Origin: Bdellovibrionales bacterium
Lineage (GTDB): Bacteria; Bdellovibrionota; UBA1018; CAIMNF01
Assembly: GCA_018266375.1 (NCBI GenBank)
Contig: JAFEAO010000005.1
Location: forward strand, 455,185-519,184
DNA length: 64,000 nucleotides
Reading direction: 5' to 3'
The notes under the pieces were generated by a model. That model did no database searches. It was not told where the DNA came from and saw only the letters and a program-made list of their open reading frames with translations. Made by a program: the position numbers and the translations under genes. This document shows, piece after piece, positions 25,806 to 34,051 of this stretch; within the stretch, counting starts at the first letter, position 1; each line of letters begins with the position of its first letter.

Positions 25806-26951
25806 TTAAGGCTGGGTTTTGCAACCGACCTTTGTATCTCGAAGCGCGCGTAGTTCGGCGAGAGTGTCCTTTAAAAACTTGGCATTTTGCGGATCCGACA
25901 GCGAGCTAAAAAAGTTAGCCTCTTGTACTTCGTATTTGCGGGACAAAGTGTAGGAGCCGGGCTTGAGGTGGAGTTTGCGGAGATTTTCTTTAACGATGTC
26001 AAATGTGCTTGTCGGGATGGCGGGATCTGCCCATTCCGGCTTCGGAGATGGAATCAAAATTTCGATGGGCATGGCGTTTGGTGTGTTGATCACGAGTTTT
26101 GCGTTCAGAACCGGGCCGTTGCCGGTTCCGGACAAAATTCCTGTGATGACCGGTTTTCCATCCGCGTCTCTCTGAACAAGAGCCGAGCCGGAGTCGCCTT
26201 GTTGAAAAACGGTACCATCTCTTCTTAGAACTTCGATTTTACCGCTGTTTTCGCTAATTTGAACTTCGCGTGTTGCCACCGTCTGGATTGTTTTCGAAGT
26301 TCGCTTGAAAGAATCGATCAAATTTTGGAAGGACTGTTTTTTCGAGTCTTTTTTGCCACCATTCATAAAGCACTGGAAAACTTCGCCCGAGGTCGTCTGC
26401 TGTTTGTCGGTATACGTTTCGGCGCTGAACATCGGACGCACATTATCCGGGTGATAGCCCGCAAATTTGAAACCTGAACCACCATATGATGCGATTTCAA
26501 ATTTTTTGTCTTTTGGTTTCGGAATAGCGCCCATGTTCAATGGGAACGTGTGATTTTCATTTGCATTGAGCTCGCGACAATTCCTGGGCTGAACCAAAAC
26601 TAGTCCGAGTTCATGATTCGGGTCGACTTGTTCATTCGGCATTCCCTCGTTTGCAAGCGGAGGCTGGCGGCGCTTAGCCGCTACTTTATATCCAAGAGAC
26701 GACCATTGAGGAATATCAACTATACCTTTCAAAATTCCCGTGCAATGACCGGCGGTAAGAATAATCTTGGGTTCAAGCTGAATGGATGTACAGGACCTCC
26801 CGAATGAATCGAATGCCGGTTTGATTTGGATGACGGCTTGCCGATGAGCCGGATCGAGAATCGCTTCATGATCGCGATCCGAATCCATAGGCGGAGCGGC
26901 CACCGCCGAAACGGTGAGTATCAGCAGTCCAGAGATCAGCCTGGAAATCAT
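25806..26951 (-). CDS. Secreted trypsin-like (S1) serine protease with altered Asp position
   Basis: A 381-residue protein with signal peptide (ISRLISGLLILTVSAVA). A chymotrypsin-fold domain is visible: TAGHC with catalytic His69, and QQGDSGSALV with catalytic Ser254, followed by a GILSG strand. The catalytic Asp is expected in a D-x-A-L-L-like strand; the matching segment is NHELGLVLV at 112-120, with Glu114 in that place, so activity may be reduced or another Asp serves. A C-terminal helical extension of about 70 residues ends TKVGCKTQP. It overlaps the upstream lipoprotein gene by ATGA. Confidence 0.82.
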   Translation of the reverse strand: MISRLISGLLILTVSAVAAPPMDSDRDHEAILDPAHRQAVIQIKPAFDSFGRSCTSIQLEPKIILTAGHCTGILKGIVDIPQWSSLGYKVAAKRRQPPLANEGMPNEQVDPNHELGLVLVQPRNCRELNANENHTFPLNMGAIPKPKDKKFEIASYGGSGFKFAGYHPDNVRPMFSAETYTDKQQTTSGEVFQCFMNGGKKDSKKQSFQNLIDSFKRTSKTIQTVATREVQISENSGKIEVLRRDGTVFQQGDSGSALVQRDADGKPVITGILSGTGNGPVLNAKLVINTPNAMPIEILIPSPKPEWADPAIPTSTFDIVKENLRKLHLKPGSYTLSRKYEVQEANFFSSLSDPQNAKFLKDTLAELRALRDTKVGCKTQP

Positions 26952-28045
26952 AGGGCAAAAGGGGTGTCGATTATTTTTGGTTTGTGCTTCGGAACCGACT
27001 GAGGCCGGCGTTGAGTCGGAGCCTGGGCTGTAGGTTTCGGAGCAACCGGTTTTGCAGTGACTGGTTTTGGAGCGGTAGCGGGAGTGCGAACTTGGGCCGG
27101 CTCGTCCGCAGGTTTTTCGCTCTCGATCGGTGCGAGTTTTGAATCCGGAATTTGTTTTGAGAACGATGGGTTTGTTTCCATCGTATCCATCACTGGAATC
27201 GACTTCGGAGTTTCCACGGTTTTTACTTCAGATGGAAAATCCGGAGCAACTTTAGTGACGTCTTCAGTCGGTTCCTCTTTAACGGCCGGCACGGTAGGCT
27301 GAACACTTGCAGGAGCCCGCTGCTCATCAGTGGGTGGAGCGCTTGCGCCGGCTTCTACCGGGGTTTCACCTGTGAGGTCGATGCCGTAACGAGTAAACAC
27401 GGACGCCTTCTTGTCACCTTTTTTATTGGCGGTTGTCCACGTTTCCAAATCAGAAGACGCGCTCGTCGTGAGCGCTAAGGTGTTCTCCGGTCCTGGCACC
27501 ACTTTTCGAAAAAATATTTGCTCCGAGATATTGCTGTAATACTGTGTCGCCCATCTCAGATATCGAGAGTCGTGATACACGCTTAAAAACGCGTTCGCGA
27601 TCGGCGTAAGGAAGTCATAAGCGTCGAGTACGATCCGTTGACGTGCCGACCAAGAAGATTCTTTTTTAAGCGCGTCCTGCATGCGCTCCACTTTTCCGTA
27701 GAAGCACCAATGCATTTTCTCGGCGCTCTGAGTAACGAGCTCGTTCGCGCCTTGGCGGCGCTCCGATTTAATCGAGGTCGCGCGGATCAACATGCGGAAT
27801 TCGCTATCGCAGGTGTCTGAGAATTCGGTGAGTCCGCCCTTCGGAGCGAGCGGGCTCTCGAAGAGGGCGCGGATTTCTGCGATCTCATAGCCGAGAGGAT
27901 GTGGGACTTTTACATAGTCCGGCACTTCTGGCATCACGCTTTTGTCCGGTGCGATTTCGGCGCTCGAGCAGCCCAAAAGGGAGCCCACAAATGTCGCGAG
28001 GATGAAAAATCCGGCAGGTAATCGTTTAAGCGTCAACATACTCAT
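26948..28045 (-). CDS. Proline-rich lipoprotein, unknown function
   Basis: About 365 residues from the ATG at 28045 (one codon choice among several Met residues at the N-terminus). The lipobox LLGC is followed by SSAEI. Residues 30-190 form a helical domain with conserved-looking Cys (SDTCDSEF, MHWCFYG) and TQYYSNISEQIFFRK. The C-terminal 150 residues are a Pro/Ala/Glu/Lys-rich spacer ending in a basic PKHKPKII segment. It may anchor to the outer membrane and reach across the periplasm. It is cotranscribed with the trypsin-like protease (ATGA overlap) and diverges from the rotor-like locus. Confidence 0.72.
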   Translation of the reverse strand: MSMLTLKRLPAGFFILATFVGSLLGCSSAEIAPDKSVMPEVPDYVKVPHPLGYEIAEIRALFESPLAPKGGLTEFSDTCDSEFRMLIRATSIKSERRQGANELVTQSAEKMHWCFYGKVERMQDALKKESSWSARQRIVLDAYDFLTPIANAFLSVYHDSRYLRWATQYYSNISEQIFFRKVVPGPENTLALTTSASSDLETWTTANKKGDKKASVFTRYGIDLTGETPVEAGASAPPTDEQRAPASVQPTVPAVKEEPTEDVTKVAPDFPSEVKTVETPKSIPVMDTMETNPSFSKQIPDSKLAPIESEKPADEPAQVRTPATAPKPVTAKPVAPKPTAQAPTQRRPQSVPKHKPKIIDTPFAL

Positions 28046-28111
28046 CACTCTCGTCGTCAAAATTTTGAAAAAACTTGAGTGGAATGCATAAAAACGTCAA
28101 TGAAATGACGA

Positions 28112-29356
28112 ATGGTTTTTAATTTCAAGGATTTAGAGCCTGTGTCCGAAGAGTCCTACGTGATGAACTCCAGTGAACTCAAAAATCGCATTAGGAATCC
28201 GCTGATAGTGGTGATGTTGTTGGGTTTTGCCGCAGGAAACGGCCTGTTTTCGTCGTTAGCACAAGCTGCTTCCGACGACGAGCTCGACGCGCCGACCGCT
28301 ACTCCGGTGATGCGATCGCAAGTCGCGCCTCCGATCGATAAAGAAGTGAATTCGCCGACTTCAGGCACCCGTAACTTTTATACCGTGATGGACGAGATTC
28401 TTTCCGACTTCGAATACGATTTGCGTACCGGACAAGTGATGGGCCTAAAAGACCTTTCTATCCGTAACGTCGTCACGAGCGAGAACATTCCGAACTCGTT
28501 CCGCTCGCACCTCGAACTCTTGATTTCCGAACGTATTTTGAAATCGACTAAAACCCGTATTGTTCACTGTTTGGCTTGCCGCTCGCGTACCGCGACTTTG
28601 AAAGGCGGCCAGATGGTGATTTCTTCGCCCGAAAACAACACCGTTGAAATGCAACGAATCGCGAAGATGAACGGAATCCAGAATTTTATGGACGTTGCGT
28701 ACGCATATCAGCCTGCTGGCATGATGCTCTCGCTCCAGATCTCGGATGCGGAGACGGGCACGATGCTTTGGTCCAAAAACTATAACTCCGAAACCACCCG
28801 CGCAGCCGCTCAACGCCGCGGCGTGGATTTCAACGCGATCGAAGAAGCCAAGACGAAGATGGAATACACGCCGATGGTCCAGAGCAAACCGTCACTGAGC
28901 TTCGCGTTCTTGCCCAAAGCAGGAAGCGGTTACACGACCGCGCTCGGCATCGGTTACCGCATGATGGAGCGCTACGATAACCGCAAAAAAGAAGTAGGCT
29001 TCGAGATGAACTACTTCATGGACATCGGCAACCTCGTGAGGACGGGTACCCCTGATCCGACCAACCTGTGGACGGGCTTCAACATCACGCTCCTCTTCAC
29101 GCATGGATGGGGTTTGTTCGGAGACGAAGAAAATTACAATAAACCTCGCGGCGTCGTTTACGCAGCGGTGGGTGGAACTTATACATCGGGATTCCTGGGT
29201 GGAGTTTTGCGTGGATCATACGAGTCTCGCTTGGCGAAGCACTGGGCAGTTACCGGTTTTTTGGGATACAGACCGACGGCAACATTAGTCATCGGGTCAT
29301 CAAATGCAACACTCAATGGAGTGGAGGGAGGCGTCGGTGTCGGCTTCTTATTCTAA
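28112..29356 (+). CDS. Outer-membrane protein with CsgG/FlgO-like domain and C-terminal barrel
   Basis: Up to 414 residues; a later ATG at 28163 (MNSSELKN) is also possible and better fits a signal peptide (PLIVVMLLGFAAG ... SLAQAA). Residues about 85-245 look like the CsgG/LpoB/FlgO fold: a conserved amphipathic helix ending in HLELLISERILK, strand TRIVHCLAC, a region MNGIQNFMDVAYAYQP, strand LSLQISDAETGTMLW. Residues about 260-414 alternate like a barrel and end GVGVGFLF. FlgO belongs to an outer-membrane collar around the Vibrio flagellar motor. It heads an operon with a TPR lipoprotein, a FliG-like protein and MotAB, which supports a motor-associated role; the fold call is my reading, not a search. 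Confidence 0.65.
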   Translation: MVFNFKDLEPVSEESYVMNSSELKNRIRNPLIVVMLLGFAAGNGLFSSLAQAASDDELDAPTATPVMRSQVAPPIDKEVNSPTSGTRNFYTVMDEILSDFEYDLRTGQVMGLKDLSIRNVVTSENIPNSFRSHLELLISERILKSTKTRIVHCLACRSRTATLKGGQMVISSPENNTVEMQRIAKMNGIQNFMDVAYAYQPAGMMLSLQISDAETGTMLWSKNYNSETTRAAAQRRGVDFNAIEEAKTKMEYTPMVQSKPSLSFAFLPKAGSGYTTALGIGYRMMERYDNRKKEVGFEMNYFMDIGNLVRTGTPDPTNLWTGFNITLLFTHGWGLFGDEENYNKPRGVVYAAVGGTYTSGFLGGVLRGSYESRLAKHWAVTGFLGYRPTATLVIGSSNATLNGVEGGVGVGFLF

Positions 29357-30053
29357 AATCTTTTTAGCCATCTTCTTAGTCTTAGTGGTGGGTGCATGCT
29401 CGACTGGATCCCAGAACGAGGTACAACCGATCGCAAACCCATTCAAGGGGTACGATCGTGAAGTTGAGAGCGCGAATAACGACATTCGTTTTAAAGCCAC
29501 CCACGGCGATTCGAGCTACGAAGTCGCGGTACCGAACGACGGCGACTCCGACATCGTCGTTCCGTTCACGGAAAATGGCGCGAAGCTCGGCCGCGAGAAA
29601 ACCGTTCAAAACGGAATCGATTATCAATATAGCGAATCCAAACCGACCATGGCGGATCGCGAGATCGCCTCTACTTTTACCAAGACCGCGAATAATGAAA
29701 CCGACGACAAGCGCGAAGAGATCGAACAAGGCTTGGGTCTTCAGGATTCGCAAGAAACCGGCCGCATCGACGGCAGTTATCTCGCCAAGATCGACGTCGT
29801 GAAACAGCTCTTCAAAGCGGCCCGCTACGAAGCGGCGCTCATCGAGCTCGATCATTTGGTGCAAGAGTACCCAAATAACAGCCGTCTCTACGAGATGCGC
29901 GGAACTGTGTTGGATCGTTTGGGCTATACGGATCTAGCGATCAAATCGTGGAAACAGGCTCTGGAATTCAATCCGGGGCGCCTGGGTCTGAAGAAGCTGG
30001 TTGAAAAGCGCGAGCAACAACGCAGCATTGCTTCAGAGAAAGGGAAGAAGTGA
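29337..30053 (+). CDS. TPR lipoprotein of the rotor-like locus
   Basis: A 238-residue lipoprotein. I chose the GTG at 29337 because GGAGGGAG ends six bases upstream; ATGs at 29304 and 29316 lack such a site. The signal peptide IFLAIFLVLVVGAC has the lipobox VGAC. A polar middle is followed by TPR-like helices: VKQLFKAARYEAALIELDHLVQEYPNNSRLY and LDRLGYTDLAIKSWKQALEFNPG. It overlaps the barrel gene by 20 bases and the FliG-like gene by ATGA, so it belongs to the same operon. A PilF-like assembly or scaffold role is conceivable. Confidence 0.75.
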   Translation: MSASYSKIFLAIFLVLVVGACSTGSQNEVQPIANPFKGYDREVESANNDIRFKATHGDSSYEVAVPNDGDSDIVVPFTENGAKLGREKTVQNGIDYQYSESKPTMADREIASTFTKTANNETDDKREEIEQGLGLQDSQETGRIDGSYLAKIDVVKQLFKAARYEAALIELDHLVQEYPNNSRLYEMRGTVLDRLGYTDLAIKSWKQALEFNPGRLGLKKLVEKREQQRSIASEKGKK

Positions 30054-32380
30054 TGAAACACCCTATGAACAAAATCATGATAATTAAACCACTGGCGATA
30101 GTGGCCACGATGCTCTTAACGGCGCCGGCGATGGCGGGAGCGATTAACGGCTCCACCGGAGAAGTCAAAAAGAAGGCTGAGAACGACATTCGCGGACTGG
30201 TCCAACCAGTTCTCGATCAATACTGTCACGATCAATGCAAAATCATTCACATCGAATCTGAAGTAGATATCGCGGTTGACGACGAAGTCGCTCCAGGGTT
30301 CGAAGAAGAAATCGGCAAGGTCGCTCTTGCTCCGGCGAGCGGCAAGATCCGCCTCTTGATCGACGAGGGTATGGCTGTTGGGACCCGCAATAAAATTCTC
30401 ACTCTCCTAAAAGAGCATCTCGATACTTTGGACTATTCGGTCCAGATCGATACCAAAGTCACGAAGTTTCCGAACCCGGTCGCATCCGGTTATCGCGTCG
30501 CCGATCTCCGCGAAAAAGTTGCAAAAGACATTCGCGCATCGATGCAGTCGTTTTTGGGCCAATTCTGCCCTGAACATTGCGTGATCGGCGAGTTCGACGT
30601 GCAAACCGAAGCCGTGAACCCGGAAGACGTGGATTACAGCTCTAGTCAAGATTACTTTCAAGACGGTCCCGCGGCCGTACGCGTTCGCGGCGTGAAAGCG
30701 ACGATCGTCGTTGATCAGCAGCTTCCGGCCGAAGAATCAAACAGCATCGTCGAGATGGCTCGTATGAAGCTCGGCCAGTACAAAAACGTACAGGTCACCG
30801 GTCAGGTGATGAAGTTCCCGAAGCCGGTTAATGCAGACATGCTCGCCGAAGGCGCGGCCGACGGTGTTGGCGGCAAGGCATACAGCAAAGCGTTTAACTC
30901 TAAGGAATCGAAAGAAGCCAAGGAAGCGCGCGAGCTCAAAGAAAGCCGCGAGAACACCAATAATAATACCGCGACGGACAAGCACACGACGACGTCGACC
31001 GCGACCGATGCTCGCAACGAAAATAAACAAGAAAAATTCGAACGCTATGAAAAAATCGAGCGCGTGGAAAACGGCGATGCCGTCCAAGCGTACCTCGATA
31101 AATTCAGAATGTATGGGATCATCCTGTCCGCGATCATTCTCGCACTTTTGACCACGTTGGTTGCGATTTCATTCCGTAAGCATGTTTGGGGAGGAGCTAA
31201 AGACGGCGACTATCCTAAGTTCGACCACGCTCCGGCTCCTTCAACGAACACGGGCGGCGAAGGTCTCACTTCGGACGAGAAGGCGACTCTCATCGTCCGC
31301 CGAGTCGAAGCCGACCGGCTTTATGATGAACTCGTTGGAATTTATTCCGAACAGCCGAAAGTGGCGAAACACGTCTTCACTCACGTCTTGACCGAAGAAG
31401 GCGTCGAGACTACGGCTCAGTATTTGGAAATATTCGGTGAATCGGTCGTGATGGACCTCATGCGAGACCCGGGCCTCCAGTCGGATTGCACCGAGCTCAT
31501 GGATTTCTTTGCCCGTAACACTTTTGATATCAACGAAGATGAGCGCTTGAGCTTGCTCAAAAAACTTCATCACCGTACAGTGACGGCAAAAATGCAAGTT
31601 CACGGCAGCCGCTCGGCGACTTTGTTTGACTTCTTGGCCGAAATGGACGCACCTCAGATCACTGAGATGGTTAAAAACGAGTCCAATACCGTGAAGGCGA
31701 TCGTCCTTACTCAGTGCGATCAGAAGAAGCGTAATACGATCTTCAACGCGCACGACGACGGTACGAAGATGAAGCTTATGACAGAACTTTCGCGCATCGA
31801 CCACTTGCCGAAGAACTATATCTTCAACGTGGCGACCGCTCTTCGCCGTAAGAAAGCCGAGAATCCAAAGCTCAACACCGAAGCGTTGCCGGGTACCGAC
31901 GTATTGGTCACCTTCCTCGAGAAGGCAACGATCGATACTCAACGCACGATCATCCATCAATTGATGAGCAGCTCGGGTGCCGATGCCCTCAACAACTTGA
32001 AAACGAAGCTCGTGAGCCTCGAGACATTACGCTTTATCAAGGATATTCAGTTGACCGAAGTCATCACTCACATCAAGCACGATGAGATCGTGCAGTTCTT
32101 GAAAGGCTGTAACGCGGAAGTGCGAGAGTCAGTCCTCTCGAAAGCTCCGCAGGATCTCTCCGCCGAGCTGAGTGACGAGTTGCAATTGGCTGAACCGGTG
32201 AGCCGCGAGACTTATGCTGCGGTCGAACGTAAAGTCATCAACCGCATCAAAGTCTTGGCTAACCAAGGTGCGATCAACTTGTCAGAAGTCAACGAGCGTA
32301 TGTTTGCTGAAGAGTTCGGATTTAACCATCAGAACACAAGCGAGATCTCGGTCGCGGATCTGACTCGGAAGGTAGGATAA
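30050..32380 (+). CDS. Membrane-anchored FliG-like rotor protein with duplicated periplasmic domain
   Basis: A 776-residue protein. Signal peptide 1-29 ends AMAG. Residues 43-144 and 157-260 are two copies of a periplasmic module: DIRGLVQPVLDQYCHDQC and DIRASMQSFLGQFCPEHC each carry CX3C (C59/C63, C173/C177) and each ends with a strand-helix-strand unit and KFPNPV or KFPKPV. A charged, Thr/Asn-rich linker (270-350) precedes a membrane helix at 356-375. The cytoplasmic part resembles FliG: N-like region at 405-520, M-like KNESNTVKAIVLTQCDQKKRN at 542-562, C-domain 615-745 with FLKGCNAEVRESVLSKAP and EPVSRETYAAVERKVINRI. FliG binds MotA and FliF. The terminal strand-helix-strand units recall FliF ring-building motifs, so this may be a natural FliF-FliG-like fusion. 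MotA and MotB follow directly. Confidence 0.8.
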   Translation: MMKHPMNKIMIIKPLAIVATMLLTAPAMAGAINGSTGEVKKKAENDIRGLVQPVLDQYCHDQCKIIHIESEVDIAVDDEVAPGFEEEIGKVALAPASGKIRLLIDEGMAVGTRNKILTLLKEHLDTLDYSVQIDTKVTKFPNPVASGYRVADLREKVAKDIRASMQSFLGQFCPEHCVIGEFDVQTEAVNPEDVDYSSSQDYFQDGPAAVRVRGVKATIVVDQQLPAEESNSIVEMARMKLGQYKNVQVTGQVMKFPKPVNADMLAEGAADGVGGKAYSKAFNSKESKEAKEARELKESRENTNNNTATDKHTTTSTATDARNENKQEKFERYEKIERVENGDAVQAYLDKFRMYGIILSAIILALLTTLVAISFRKHVWGGAKDGDYPKFDHAPAPSTNTGGEGLTSDEKATLIVRRVEADRLYDELVGIYSEQPKVAKHVFTHVLTEEGVETTAQYLEIFGESVVMDLMRDPGLQSDCTELMDFFARNTFDINEDERLSLLKKLHHRTVTAKMQVHGSRSATLFDFLAEMDAPQITEMVKNESNTVKAIVLTQCDQKKRNTIFNAHDDGTKMKLMTELSRIDHLPKNYIFNVATALRRKKAENPKLNTEALPGTDVLVTFLEKATIDTQRTIIHQLMSSSGADALNNLKTKLVSLETLRFIKDIQLTEVITHIKHDEIVQFLKGCNAEVRESVLSKAPQDLSAELSDELQLAEPVSRETYAAVERKVINRIKVLANQGAINLSEVNERMFAEEFGFNHQNTSEISVADLTRKVG

Positions 32381-32387
32381 TCAACTT

Positions 32388-33170
32388 ATGAACCCATCAT
32401 CGTTTCTCGGAATTATCCTAGGATTAGGAGTGGTAGGAGCGGCACTGTCGGAAACCGGCATGGACATGAGCTTCTTCCTGAATTTCCACGGTCTCGTGAT
32501 TGTTTGCGGCGGGACTCTTGCCGCGGCGGCGACCAGCTTCCCGATGTCAAAGATCCTCATGCTTGCAAAAGTGTTCGTTCTTCGGTTGCTCGGCAAGAAT
32601 AACGTCGACTATCAAGGAACGATCGAGCAAATGCTTGAGCTCAATAAAAAGTTGTCACTGGGTCTCGTCGGTTCGCACGAAGCGGTGAACGGAATCAAAA
32701 ACCAATTTTTGAAGGAAGCGGTGACGCTGGTCGCGGACGGCGTGCTTTCCGAGCGTGAGGTGCGTAACGTGCTTGAACAACGCCTCAAGACGGTCGAGCA
32801 TCACTACATGCACGAAGCCAATATGTTCAGAACGATCGGGAAGTATCCGCCGGCATTCGGTCTCTTGGCGACGACGCTCGGGATGATCGCGCTCCTTCAA
32901 AAGATCGGTCAACCTGGCGCTGAAAAACTCATCGGCCCCGCGATGGCGATCGGTCTAGTCGGTACTCTCTACGGGATCGGCTTGGCCAACCTCGTGTTCC
33001 TCCCGATCGCGGAAGCGTTAACCGAGAAAACCGAAGAGGAAGTGACTTTGCGTAAAATGATCATCGAGGGCGCCGTGCTGCTCAAGCAACGCGTGAACCC
33101 GGTGTACATGCGCGAGAGCTTGAACTCGTTCTTGCTCCCTAAAGAGCGCGTCCGCAGGAAGGCAGCGTAA
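32388..33170 (+). CDS. motA: MotA-family stator subunit
   Basis: A 260-residue MotA/PomA-type protein with four membrane helices: near FLGIILGLGVVGAAL, GLVIVCGGTLAAAATSF, PAFGLLATTLGMIALL and AMAIGLVGTLYGIGLANLVFLPIA. The long cytoplasmic loop between helices 2 and 3 is charged (VLSEREVRNVLEQRLKTVE), where MotA contacts FliG. Proline in KYPPAFG and VFLPIA matches the functional prolines of the family. With MotB it forms an ion-driven stator. It begins seven bases after the FliG-like gene and is followed six bases later by motB. The genome may hold other motAB pairs for flagella; this pair is probably dedicated to the adjacent rotor-like protein. Confidence 0.93.
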   Translation: MNPSSFLGIILGLGVVGAALSETGMDMSFFLNFHGLVIVCGGTLAAAATSFPMSKILMLAKVFVLRLLGKNNVDYQGTIEQMLELNKKLSLGLVGSHEAVNGIKNQFLKEAVTLVADGVLSEREVRNVLEQRLKTVEHHYMHEANMFRTIGKYPPAFGLLATTLGMIALLQKIGQPGAEKLIGPAMAIGLVGTLYGIGLANLVFLPIAEALTEKTEEEVTLRKMIIEGAVLLKQRVNPVYMRESLNSFLLPKERVRRKAA

Positions 33171-33176
33171 CCGGAT

Positions 33177-34025
33177 ATGGCTGTCATTCGCAAACTCGAG
33201 ACGCCCCCGGAAGAGCAATATCATCCTGAACCGCTGCCGCCGAAGCACAATCGTGTCGCCCATGATGATTCGAACTGGCTGATCAGTTACGCCGATATGA
33301 TGACTCTTTTATGTGTCTTTTATATCATGCTTTTTAGCATGTCGACCGTGAAGACCAATGAGTTTGAGAAAGTGAAAAAACAAGTTGCGGAACACTTCGG
33401 TCAGCACTACACATCTCCGACCGAGGACTTGGGCAAGTTCATGACCAACGTGATCCAAGAAGCCGGCGTTCAAAAAGACACGTCGATCTCTTCGGACGGC
33501 ACGAGTGTCAGCATCGTGTTTCACTCGACACTTTTATTCGGTTCGATGAGTGCTGAGATTTCAAAAGACGGCGAAGCGATCATGAAAAAGATTATCGTGA
33601 GTCTCGGTGAGAAGCAAAAAACCCTCGGCAAGCAATACAAAGTCGTTGTCGAAGGCCACACCGACAGTCAACCGATCTTGGGCGGTCCGTTCCCATCAAA
33701 CTGGGAGCTCTCAAGCTCGCGCGCGACCCGTGTGGTGAGGATGTTTCTCGACAATAATTATCAAGCGGGCAATTTGCTAGCGATCGGATACGCGGATACG
33801 CAGCCAGTTGCCCCGAGCCGTAATCCGGATGGAACCTGGAACGAAGCAAATTTGAGCAAGAACCGCCGCGTGGTGTTGCGGGTTTTATTGCCGGAAGTGG
33901 ATTCGATTCCGTGGAGTGGGGTAGCGAAACCAGATGGAGCACCAGCGTCAACGAATCAACAGCCGGCGAAGCCGGTTGCCCCAACCGGGCAAACAATGCC
34001 GGTCGCGCCGAAAACCGCTCCGTAG
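33177..34025 (+). CDS. motB: MotB-family stator subunit with OmpA domain
   Basis: A 282-residue protein with one N-terminal membrane helix carrying the ion-binding aspartate: WLISYADMMTLL, Asp40 (D32 in E. coli MotB). A plug/linker region is followed by the OmpA-like peptidoglycan-binding domain with VVVEGHTDSQP (GHTD at 160-163), NWELSSSRATRVV and NRRVVLRV. The C-terminus is a Pro/Ala-rich tail. It anchors the MotA stator to the wall. Overlap and spacing place it in the operon with the FliG-like protein and MotA. Confidence 0.94.
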   Translation: MAVIRKLETPPEEQYHPEPLPPKHNRVAHDDSNWLISYADMMTLLCVFYIMLFSMSTVKTNEFEKVKKQVAEHFGQHYTSPTEDLGKFMTNVIQEAGVQKDTSISSDGTSVSIVFHSTLLFGSMSAEISKDGEAIMKKIIVSLGEKQKTLGKQYKVVVEGHTDSQPILGGPFPSNWELSSSRATRVVRMFLDNNYQAGNLLAIGYADTQPVAPSRNPDGTWNEANLSKNRRVVLRVLLPEVDSIPWSGVAKPDGAPASTNQQPAKPVAPTGQTMPVAPKTAP

Positions 34026-34051
34026 TATTCTATAGAGAAGGAGCGAACAGG

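Noticed and set aside
33911..34051. N-terminal extension of the small membrane protein
   Set aside because: These codons overlap motB in another frame, and a good AAGGAG site lies before the ATG at 34052.
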